Position numbers and translations under genes: made by a program
Assembly (NCBI GenBank): GCA_034509495.1
Contig: CM067523.1
Span: forward strand, 18,021,879-18,085,878
Length of the DNA: 64,000 nucleotides
Direction of reading: 5' to 3'
DNA from: Acestrorhynchus altus
Taxonomy: Eukaryota; Chordata; Actinopteri; Characiformes; Acestrorhynchidae
Part shown: positions 55,366-64,000 of the stretch, in pieces
Layout: the number at the start of each line of letters is the position of its first letter
Numbering within the stretch: position 1 is the stretch's first letter
The notes under the pieces: model-generated
Database searches by the model: none
What the model was told of the DNA's origin: nothing
Seen by the model: the letters and a program-made list of their open reading frames with translations, nothing else

Positions 55366-55952
55366 TTAGAGCATCACTATATGTTAATGTAGGCTGATCA
55401 CATGATCATTTGTTAATAATATAAGCTCCTGTTGTAAAAACCCACAGTAAGATCAGAAACCAGCCTCATCACTATTAGATAGAGGGGTATAAATTCCGTA
55501 GCATTGGTCTATGGGGTTCCCTGGAGTGATGGCGCTCCATTCAGTGTCTTTAGGATGAGTGGACGACCTAGTCATCCATCATCAAATATTGCATTCTGAC
55601 CACACTCATGCTCTGTATGCAGTCAGATCCTCCTCTCAGCAAAGTTCCAACATTTAAGCATAGTAGAGGCTGTTCTTGCTGCAGAGGGGGTAAACTCAGT
55701 GACAGCGTGGATAATGAATGCAGTATATATGACCTTTCAGAGCAAGATGCATAAACTCAGAGTTCTGTTGGAATAATAAAAATGGGGGGGTGATGTTTCT
55801 GTTCATCTGCTGACCCGGCAGAGGGTCTGGCCCTCGCTCTGCCCTTTCTGAGACTTTTCTTACAGGGGGGCAATGAAGGTCATTCTTTTTTACCTCACTG
55901 TCCTGAATGTTCACCTTTCGACCCCAAAGTCTGTGTCACATTTTCTCTTTAA

Positions 55953-55954
<2 letters not shown>

Positions 55955-55990
<36 letters not shown>
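55955..55990. repeat. (CT)n microsatellite
   Basis: About 17 units. Confidence 0.95.
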
Positions 55991-55993
<3 letters not shown>

Positions 55994-56068
55994 ACTTTCT
56001 CTTTTGAATCAAACTCACTCTCTAACACTTACAATTCCCTTCTCTCTCTTTTCTTTGTCATGGTTAAT

Positions 56069-56072
56069 CTTT

Positions 56073-56131
<59 letters not shown>

Positions 56132-56132
56132 C
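56069..56132. repeat. (CTTT)n microsatellite
   Basis: About 15 units; makes false LSFF-repeat open frames. Confidence 0.95.
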
Positions 56133-56630
56133 ATGATCTATTTCTCTTTCTTTGTTTTCATTCTAACACCACCCTTTCTCTCTCTTTGTATTGTATTCAT
56201 TGTATAAATGTAATATTGATGTCTTGAACTATTTTAATGTGGTTTAAATTCATTTTTTTTAAGAATTTGAATATTGTAATATTGTACAATATAATAAACA
56301 TTGTACTACTTTATTGAAACAAAATCAAACTCTGTCTTTCCCAAAAGATGAAATCTCAGTTTCTTTCTAGATCATACCAGTTTGAAGGAGACCCCCCCCA
56401 TCCAAAAGGCATGGGAGGATAAAGAGGGACCCTTGTTGTGTAAGTTATTCACTGTGGGCTCGGGTGACTCCATCTCTTTCCCAAAAACCTTCACCATGAC
56501 GTCTAATCCCAAACTGCACCACTGCTCAGAGTGAACCGTGACGTCCCCGATCTCCAATCTGTCATTTCTGATGGAGCACCATATAAACAGAGGCTTAGAT
56601 GGTGACATTTGCATTGCAATTAGTATTAAC

Positions 56631-56633
<3 letters not shown>

Positions 56634-56666
<33 letters not shown>
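56634..56666. repeat. (GT)n microsatellite
   Basis: About 15 units. Confidence 0.95.
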
Positions 56667-56667
<1 letters not shown>

Positions 56668-57029
56668 ATTTAAAGGGCTCATAACTTATATTTTCCATTG
56701 ATTTTGTCCACTTTTGTATGATTTATTTACCAATCAGTAAACTCTACTTATCATTTCCAGCATCTTTTTTTATCTATTCATTTTTTCATTATCTCATTAT
56801 TTGAGCAGCCTTTTCGTTACTTTGCATTTACAGTTTTTCTCAGTTGCTGAGACATTTCTTGAAATGATCCATCAATTTCTCTGGACTGTAAACACAAAAC
56901 CCAATTTGCAAACTTCATTCACAAAACCTCTGACTTCCTGCAAAACCAAATTAGTGCCTCAAAACAGTTCAAACAGGGCTGAAAACCAAACAACGTTGTC
57001 AGATCAGACCCTGTCAATCAAAATGAACA

Positions 57030-57440
57030 ACACTGCACAGTGCAGTGGCTTGGTTGTTAGCACGTTCGCCTTCAAGCGGAGGGGTCTTGGGTTCAAGGAT
57101 ATGTTTCCATGTTCTCCCGTGTCTGAGCGGGTTTCCTCCGGGAGCTTTGGTTTCCTCCCACATTCCAAAAGCCCCCCAGTGAATTGGCTTCTCGAAATTG
57201 CCCTGGTGTGTGTAAATGAATGTGAATCTACGTGAGTGAATTTATGTCTGTATGCTCAGATGTGAATTGGCACACTCCTGAGTGAACTCCCCCAAGTGCT
57301 CAAAGCAGTCCTCCAGGTGGACAGTCATTTCCAGTAGAGTGTACGCTGTGTGCAATTGGCTGCTGCTTCTCGCCAGTGTGTGTTGGCTGAGCGTGGTTGT
57401 GTAGAGTGCAGACTGTGAAGCATCCTTGCGTATCTAGGTT
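57030..57440 (+). mobile_element. tRNA-like SINE
   Basis: The head has A-box-like TGGCTTGGTTG (57046-57056) and B-box-like GGTTCAAGGAT (57090-57100) at tRNA-like spacing, both RNA polymerase III promoter parts. The body follows with TTTCCTCCGGGAGCTTTGGT and TGAATTGGCTTCTCG. The copy at 25.5 kb is more diverged. Not a tRNA gene: no cloverleaf 3' half is evident. Confidence 0.75.
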
Positions 57441-57631
57441 CTGGGTTCAGGGCACTGAGCATTCAGTTCAGACAATAGGATTTAGTGTTTTAGCAACTGA
57501 GGAAACTGTAAGACCATGTAAATAGCACTCGTTCTGATTGGCTGCCATATACCCTGTATTGTGCCTCATTCAGAAATCAGTCGAGAGTGAAACACTTCTT
57601 ATAAGGGCAGTGTTAAATTATAATCTATATA

Positions 57632-57637
<6 letters not shown>

Positions 57638-57686
<49 letters not shown>

Positions 57687-57687
57687 A
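57638..57687. repeat. (GT)n microsatellite
   Basis: About 24 units, next to a short piece of the 34.1-kb repeat (57690-57713). Confidence 0.95.
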
Positions 57688-57713
57688 GTGTAGTAGGAGT
57701 GGATCAGACAGTG

Positions 57714-58100
57714 CTACAGTATGGCCTCGGGTATAATGCATGACGCCAGGTGTCTCTGAATTGAGTTGTAGAGGTTCCTAATGGTGTCCTGTGATAATCC
57801 ATCCCATGCAGCTTGAATGTTCTCACTCAGGTCCTGCAGATTGTGAGATAGGGGTGGAGTGTTGATAGCATGTCCAATAGCATCCCACATGTTATCAATC
57901 AAGGATAGGTTTGGAGATGCAGCTGTTGGAATAGCTCACACACAGATTCATTGATCTTCTTCAAGACAAAAGTGTGATTTGTCACTAAGATGACTCTCTG
58001 CCATTCTGAGAAACTCCATGACAGTCTGGCCATGCGGTCTTCAACAACATTGATGTGGTGTGGTGTTGAAGGTAGTCTTTAAATCTCATGACATCCACCC
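57714..58100 (-). pseudogene. Tc1-like transposase fragment
   Basis: Minus frame 57902-57714 reads MIDNMWDAIGHAIN, then LQDLSENIQAAWDGLSQDTI and YNSIQRHLASCII. It is the same family as 31.8 kb (ENIQAAWDGSSQDTI). The residue matching the catalytic Glu just before NMWD is Asp here. 57903-58100 has further degraded coding sequence. Confidence 0.8.
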
Positions 58101-58439
58101 TACCCACCAAGCTTCAATCCTGTTTGATTCCTTCTGGGTGCAACTGTATCTTTGGGAAAGGGACATGGGAACTCATTGATGTTAGTGGAGGTGCCTCCTC
58201 ACAACATCTCTCTTCCACACACAAAAGGACACTTTCAGAAATGCTCTGGAATCCATGTTTCGACAGAGCATCTCTAAGGTAACTTTGTCCAGGTGGATTT
58301 GGGATGCATGAGGTTTATGAGTTTAAGCTAAAAGAGTGGATGGTTCCATAATGCAGAGGATTTCGAACAGATAACAAAATAAAATCAAAGCAGTCAGTTT
58401 CAGACTGACATGCAAATGAAGTTCTGCTCCTTTGTCTGA

Positions 58440-58745
58440 GCAATCTGTAAAAGAGCTTTTCAAAATTTATTGAGAGGACCGCTAGTCACCTCCTGCCTCC
58501 CTTTTGTACACGCAAAACAGAAGCCGGGGTTCAATGGCAGCTCTAAAAAACACTCAAGTTTAAATGGACGGCATGAGAGCCGCTGTCAGCCGCATCCGAG
58601 AGATGAAAGAGCATGGCGATCGGCCAGGCCCACCTGAATAAACCAAAGCACATCAGAGAGGAGTAAACACAGCGAGAAGGCCCACGTGAATCAGACACAC
58701 TTCACGTACAACCAGGAGCACACACTCCAAAACATCTCCTGGGGG
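58440..58745. promoter_or_regulatory. candidate conserved non-coding element
   Basis: Repeat-free, CpG-containing block (GCATGAGAGCCGCTGTCAGC, CGCATCCGAGAGATGAAAGA, GGCGATCGGCCAGGCCCACC) with a composition unlike the flanking DNA. Confidence 0.28.
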
Positions 58746-58851
58746 CTATTCTGTCATTGTTGCAGAATCTGGAGTATTTGAGGGACACTCCAAGTCACCT
58801 GGACGAGAACCAGTATGTTGTTCAGACTACAGCTGTTTCCACTACATACAA

Positions 58852-58856
<5 letters not shown>

Positions 58857-58897
<41 letters not shown>

Positions 58898-58898
58898 A
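58857..58898. repeat. (GT)n microsatellite
   Basis: About 20 units. Confidence 0.95.
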
Positions 58899-58944
58899 TA
58901 CAGCATTTGTTCAACCTGTGCTCCACACAGAAATGAGACCTTCC

Positions 58945-59075
58945 TCCTCCTGAGACCAATCCACTCTACTTGGCAATTTTAGTAGAAACACCTCCTGTAG
59001 CTCATCTGTTGATACACAGTTGGTCATCCTTTAGACCCTCATCAGTGGTCAGTTCTAGACCAGAGAGCTGCTCTT
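58945..59075. repeat. fragment of the 34.1-kb interspersed repeat
   Basis: GGTCATCCTTTAGACCCTCA and TCAGTGGTCAG match 34356-34395. Confidence 0.6.
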
Positions 59076-59221
59076 AGCTGAAAAGCACAATGGTAGATAT
59101 ATTGTATGTCATTAGATAAATTATACTGGGACACATGTCCCAGTAAACCATGGCAGAGCTCCACTAAAATCTCAGTGGTAGAAAAAAAATCTATTTTATC
59201 CCACTGTTTAGCTTCCAAGGG

Positions 59222-59640
59222 ATATGGGAGAAAAAGACCCCCAGAGTGCCACTGTTAACACAATGACATTGGACACAGCACCTTACCTGGGCTTATGAGG
59301 CTGCTAACTGGACCCTAGAGGACTGGCAAAGTGTACTGTGGCCTAATGAGCTAAGGTACCAGTGGTTCCGGGCTAATGGCTGGGTTTGTGTGTGATACAG
59401 ACCCCATGAAGCCATTGAGCCTATTTGTCAACAAGGCACTGGGCAAGCTGGTGGTGGTTCCATATTGGGTCCACTGGTATACCTAAATATGTCATTGACT
59501 AAGACCCGCTACGTTTCTCTTTGTGGTCACCATATTTAGCCCGACAATGATATTTCAGCAGGGTAATCAGGGTCAGTTTGCTCAGAATTAGTTCAAGGAC
59601 CATTCTGGAGAGTTCCTCATGAGCCCACGTGAGGTGCTGT
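59222..59640 (+). mobile_element. Tc1-like transposase remnant
   Basis: Plus-strand pieces spread over three frames: GCTAACTGGACCCTAGAGGA and CTGGCAAAGTGTACTGTGGC (59311-59342) give an ANWTLEDWQSV-like segment and the first Asp region. GGTGGTGGTTCCATATTGGG (59451) is the GGGSIMVWG-like block. CCCGACAATGATATTTCAGC (59540) is a degraded second Asp region. No long frame survives. Confidence 0.7.
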
Positions 59641-60345
59641 CTCCAGTGTTGTGGTGTTAACAGAGGTCACTGCACTGCAGCTAAGACTTCAGACAGGTTT
59701 AAGTGCCTTAGGGCTCAGAGACCTGAAGTTTTAGGGGGGTTGTTTTTCCAGTGGGCAGGGGCCCAGGAGCATGTATGTTCATTCATTAGTTCATTCAGTT
59801 GGTTGGTTGTTCAGTCTGTCATTAGGTTCTAAAGACAGTATACCCCAGAAAGAAACTGGGGGCTGTGTTGTCTCCACTGATGCAGTGTTAACAAAGGCCA
59901 TCAGGGTGTTTATTTGTCTGGGGGGCAGGGGTACAGGGATCCAGGAAGTGTTTATTCAGTCATTTGGTCAGTCATTTCATCAGTAGGTCATTGAGTTGGT
60001 TGGTTCTTCAGTTTGTTGTTAGTTAGTATACAGTAAGTTTGGAAACCCAGGGCTCTGCACATCAGGTGGTTTGTTCGTTTAGGGGGTAGGGGTCGTATGG
60101 TACGCATGTTTGTTCCGTAGTTCATTTGTTCAGTCAGTCGTTCAGCCATTTGGTTGTTGGGTCATTAATTTGGTTGGCTGGTTGGCCATTTGCTACACAG
60201 TGCTACCCCAGAGACAAACTGGTGAGGTCCTGTCTCTGCTGTTACGGAGTTAACAAAGGCCACCAAACTGCATCTCCAAAACATCAGAGGGGTTTCCGTT
60301 GGTTTGGTTGGTCATTGGTTAAGTTAGTTTATTTGTTAATAAGTT
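59628..60345. repeat. degenerate long tandem repeat, about three copies
   Basis: Motif sets recur: GAGGTGCTGTCTCCAGTGTT (59631), GGCTGTGTTGTCTCCACTGA (59862) and GAGGTCCTGTCTCTGCTGTT (60224), each followed by GTTAACA(A/G)AGG. GGGGGCAGGGG/GGGGGTAGGGG and TTCATT(C/T)GTTCAGTCAGTCG-like blocks also recur. Spacing is 231 and 362 bp, so copies differ in length. Frames at 59629 and 60126 share a CCGVNRGH/CYGVNKGH-type stretch. Confidence 0.7.
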
Positions 60346-60662
60346 ATAAAGAAGCAGGAACAAGAAACTGTCTTCATCATAAACAATCCAAATTAAAAAA
60401 AGATAAAGGTCCCAATTCTCAATTTGTCTGCAACTTTACTGCTGTGTTCATTAAGTTTGCGCACACGCAAAATCTTTGACCTCGTTTTCATCATTAGGAT
60501 GAATAAGCAGAGCAAAATGGGATAAACAAACCCCCCTGCGGTGCTGCTGTCCTCCAAATGTCCCATAGCAACCCATGTCTATACTTCATGATGCTCCAGC
60601 ATTTATGCCGTGGTGATTAGTTTGATTGACGCAGTGGGCTGGGCAGCTGGACTGAAAAGGGC

Positions 60663-60664
<2 letters not shown>

Positions 60665-60734
<70 letters not shown>
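60665..60734. repeat. (GT)n microsatellite
   Basis: About 35 units. Confidence 0.95.
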
Positions 60735-60736
<2 letters not shown>

Positions 60737-60933
60737 GAAAATTCTAACCGGTAGGCTTTTTGGTGTGCTATTATGATCTGGTGGCATTCACCACCACTGG
60801 TCAGCAACACCACCACATTGCCTTGGCAACCTGGAGTGTGTGCACACTCTCAATCCCAGCATGCCAGTGGTACGGAGCTTTGTTTGTGCACTGTCCTCAT
60901 TCTGGCCTGCTGCATGTCACATTCTCCTCACGT

Positions 60934-60938
<5 letters not shown>

Positions 60939-60980
<42 letters not shown>
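60939..60980. repeat. (CA)n microsatellite
   Basis: About 21 units. Confidence 0.95.
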
Positions 60981-60982
<2 letters not shown>

Positions 60983-61549
60983 CACTCCACAATGGCTGTG
61001 CCTGCTCTGCTTCCAAATGAGCAGCGAATTGTAAGTTGCATTTGACTCCATGAGCTGAAGGTGCCAGAGAAAACATTTAGTGCTTGAATGGTCGTCCTTG
61101 TCTTATGAAAGCCTGGAACAGAAGGGAAAGTGAAGCCAGTTTTTCCCTGGAAAGAAGAAAAGAGGAGGGAGTGAGAAGTGTGGGTGCCATGTGCATATGG
61201 TAGAATAGGAATGGTTAAAAGCAAACCTCTGTGGCTGTTTCACTCCCGTGAATGGTCCTAATGGAAAAGTAAGGGGTGTAAGAGGTGCTTTCACATTTCA
61301 TGTACCATCTGTACATTCAGACCTTTCAGTTTGGCTCACACCAAAACAGCATGAGCTCCTTAAGTCTGAAGACACAATACAACCTCCTATTTTGTTTCTG
61401 CACGTTCCTTAATACAAATATATTTTCATGTTCTATGACTTGCTTGTGATCCAGAATGACCTCTTGTTCACTGGTAGTGCTGCTTTCTGCCATTATAGGG
61501 TTTAAAAAAGGCATTAATGAGTGGAAATAGATGTGGTAAGAATTTCACA

Positions 61550-61615
61550 TGGTTAAGGTTAGGGTTGGGGTGAGGGTTAGGTCAGGGCGATTCTAGGATT
61601 AGAGTTTCAGTGTTG
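61550..61615. repeat. telomere-like degenerate TTAGGG run
   Basis: GGTTAAGGTTAGGGTTGGGG and GAGGGTTAGGTCAGGG contain two exact TTAGGG-type words and variants. Probably an old simple repeat rather than an end-fusion site. Confidence 0.5.
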
Positions 61616-63159
61616 CTAAGCCCCGAATGAGACCAGCACCCCAAACACCAAACGTTTACATTTGAAATGTACTTTTTGTTGACTGCCATTACCAACCAAT
61701 ATTAAGGTGCGCTGGGCATCCTGGTGAAAATAATTCAAATTTGAAACAAATTCTAATAATCTGAAACCAGTATTATGAAGAACATAAACAGATACTAAGG
61801 ATATGAATGAGACACATACGAGGAGAAAACCTGAAAAATAACTTGACTTCTATTTTCAAAACTTGAAAATAAAGGTCTAAAACTGTTTAATAATAAAGTA
61901 TAACAGAAACCTAAATAGTTTGTAGCAGTTTGGCTCATTAATGCATGAAAAAACAACATGATTTTATTCTTTTTTAGCTGAAGTGTGTGATTTTATCTGT
62001 AATTGCAAAATAAACCATAGGCTGATTGGCTCTTTTTTTGAAAGGCGGGGCCATCTTTTAAAAATACTCCTATGAAAGAAAGGCAGGTGTAACAAAGGGG
62101 CTGAGGCAGGCTGCATGTTCATTCTCATCATTATGACAGACAGGGGTCGAGAAGCTGGCAGACAGCAAATTACAACACTCAGCACTTAGTTAATAAGCAC
62201 AGAGTTTTCACGCTGAACACATCAAACAGAGGTGTCTAAAATCACCCCAAATCTGTCAATGTAGCTGTGTTAATTAGAAGAGCCTCAGGTGAGGGGCAGG
62301 GTTTAGCTTAACCCCAGTGGAGTACATGTGCTATCCCACCTGAAGCCAGCAGAGTGAAACTTCTACTTCTTTATTAAAATATTATTTTAAATATTTATTG
62401 GTTTTTTTTCTTTTTTGTTACATTTTTACAGCTTATCAGAGAAGTATATCTATTAAAAATACTGCAAAAAAGTCTTTTCACACAAATTTTAGGGGTGCCC
62501 TTACTCAATGTACAGGTGCCCCTTAATAAGGGGCTAGACACACCTATTGGTTACCTTAAATTTATGTTAAGATTATGATTAAGGTTATGGGTTAGGTTTA
62601 GCTTAGATCTGGCCAGCACCATTCATTTCTTTGGATATGAGGGTTGCGTAGTCCCCCATTACTTGTTTCTTTTGGCCAGTGAGTTGGGGGGCACACAACA
62701 TTAGATCAATAGCCCAGTGATCTCTTCTTCGGTGTTAACACATGCTCATTTAGTTTCTGACCCTTGGGTGCATCTGTCTAAACACTGGCTATCTCATCAG
62801 GAGGTCACGGATTCAGCCCCTGCTGATGCCACAGACATATGTATCCAGGTCTCCAAGAGAAAGTAACTCTCTGGGTGGATAGGATGGTCCACCCTCTCCC
62901 CATCACTCTGTGTGGGTGATTATAGGTATGGTCATCTATTAGTTGACAAAACATTAAGTATGAGCGGTTTTCCTCCAGTGGTGTTGTGTCCTGATATTGT
63001 GTGCTAGACAAATACTGCACTAGCCCAGCACTGGCAGCATTGTGTGATTGTAGTCCTAAATAATGAAAGAGAGTCAAAAACGGGTACATGAACTTCAAGA
63101 TGGTTGTTTTTAGGTACGTCTGTTCCATTTTCTCTCTCCATCTTGCTTCCTCTGGTATT
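61616..63159. other. no gene seen
   Basis: AT-rich with a few high-complexity patches (62080-62330). 107- and 103-codon minus frames at 62805-63315 have no domain. Confidence 0.5.
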
Positions 63160-63640
63160 TGATTGCCCTTGGTGCCAGCATCTCTCAGCTTTGCATGTGT
63201 CTCTGGAAATGAGCCACCATGATATGAACGTTACACCATCGGCACAGATCAGCCACTCCCGGCCCCTGTAATTACTGGCTCTCTCTATAATTAAGCTCCA
63301 TAAATGAGCAAACATAATTAGAGGAGCGCTACGTGAATAAATGGGAGTGAACAGGTGAATGTATTCAGCTCTTTGATGAGGAACGAAAGGTGTATGCTAA
63401 TGTGTTATCTGAACTAAGGAGAATAAAGTTAATTAGATATGACCTAAATATTTTCTTTATTATTGCACTGCTGAGTGTGCGCAGCATTTTGCAGTCGAGT
63501 GCAACTTAACTTTGCAGACACTGAGAAACTGGAGGCCATGGAAAATGAGATGATTCTGTGCTCATACTCAAGACCTCTATGTTCAAATTCCACAGGCATC
63601 GGATTTAAGAAGCTCTTCTGCGTCATTAGCACAAAGCATT
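63160..63640. promoter_or_regulatory. candidate conserved non-coding element
   Basis: High-complexity block with several TAATTA-type cores (CCTGTAATTACTGGCTCTCT, CTATAATTAAGCTCCATAAA, ACATAATTAGAGGAGCGCTA, AGTTAATTAGATATGACC) packed into about 200 bp at 63265-63440. Such clustering suits a homeodomain-bound enhancer, by inference. Confidence 0.35.
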
Positions 63641-64000
63641 TCATTTCAACTCTGACATTTTGTCTTACGAAGCAGCAACAGAGTTGGACATCTTACCCAA
63701 GCACTCATCAATATTATCCAGTTTAAATCAAATTCTCAAATGTGCAACTTCATTCAGCCAGAAGGACATGTTGCTATTAGCTTTCATGTCTTGTTTTATT
63801 GAGAAAAGGTAACTTTCAGCTTGTTTTCAGTATGTAACTTTGTTTAGTGCAAAAAAGTGTAACCATAAAGGCCTGATTCATGTCTTGAGCAGCTCTTTGG
63901 CATCCGTCAGTCCACATCCATTTAGACACTGCATATTAGGCTGCCGTCTTGGCTTGGGGTTCAGTAGTGTCCCAGCCATCATCAAACAAATCTCTTGACT

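Larger units (their letters stand above)
55366..57029. other. no gene seen apart from microsatellites
   Basis: Microsatellites at 55955-55990 (CT), 56069-56132 (CTTT) and 56634-56665 (GT). 56340-56620 has a 108-codon minus frame without domain. 55490-55720 may be an unassigned old repeat. Confidence 0.5.
60346..61549. other. no gene seen; GT and CA microsatellites
   Basis: (GT)n at 60665-60734 and (CA)n at 60939-60980 dominate. Open frames here are artefacts of these repeats. Confidence 0.55.

Noticed and set aside
57030..57110. tRNA gene
   Set aside because: Only A- and B-box-like words are present, followed by SINE body; no matching acceptor stem or 3' half.
1..64000. An undescribed multi-gene system
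   Set aside because: No set of intact neighbouring genes exists in the window; all long frames are explained by transposons or simple repeats.

Overview
The window looks like non-coding vertebrate nuclear DNA from a teleost fish. It is dense in microsatellites (CA, CT, GA, ATT, CTTT, ATAG, AATC), holds many broken Tc1/mariner transposons from several families, and carries fragments of at least four non-LTR retrotransposons, two Ty3/gypsy-type LTR elements, short inverted-repeat (MITE-like) elements and tRNA-like SINEs. A repeat present in several pieces (34.1, 51.7, 57.7 and 59.0 kb) resembles, from memory, one common in otophysan fishes (characins, catfishes, knifefishes). That placement is a guess. 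No bacterial, plasmid or phage features, rRNA, tRNA gene or CRISPR array were seen.

Layout. 0-2.2 kb: unique, possibly constrained non-coding DNA. 2.3-5.4 kb: a decayed Ty3/gypsy element whose gag is interrupted and whose reverse transcriptase is missing, with a recognisable DD35E integrase. 5.7-8.2 kb: Tc1 remnants and a MITE. 9.6-12.4 kb: a 5'-truncated LINE joined to a Tc1 transposon, both on the minus strand. 13.1-13.7 kb: a 26-bp minisatellite. 14.1-14.7 kb: candidate regulatory DNA. 16.2-16.7 and 24.2-24.9 kb: two unrelated, old 21-bp minisatellites. 17.5-18.4 kb: Tc1. 20.2-20.7 kb: a 48-bp triplicate and a LINE endonuclease fragment. 23.2 kb: MITE. 25.5 kb: SINE. 28.9-34.8 kb: four repeat-derived islands (three Tc1 fragments and one MITE). 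37.1-37.8 kb: two coding-like minus-strand stretches. 39.7-43.2 kb: Tc1, L1/Tx1-like LINE, Tc1. 46.8-48.4 kb: 3' end of a gypsy element with its LTR. 50.3 kb: RTE/BovB-like LINE. 51.7-60.4 kb: more Tc1, MITE, SINE and a long degenerate tandem repeat. 60.4-64 kb: mostly unique, ending in a candidate conserved block.

I found no intact host protein-coding gene. The long open frames are either transposon remains or by-products of simple repeats. A few short stretches look like exons (good splice signals around open frames) and are reported at low confidence. High-complexity blocks with homeodomain-type TAATTA cores spread through the window fit a gene desert or large introns near a developmental gene, but conservation cannot be tested from one sequence. 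There is no set of genes here that works together; the history is one of repeated transposon insertion, nesting and decay, plus satellite expansion.
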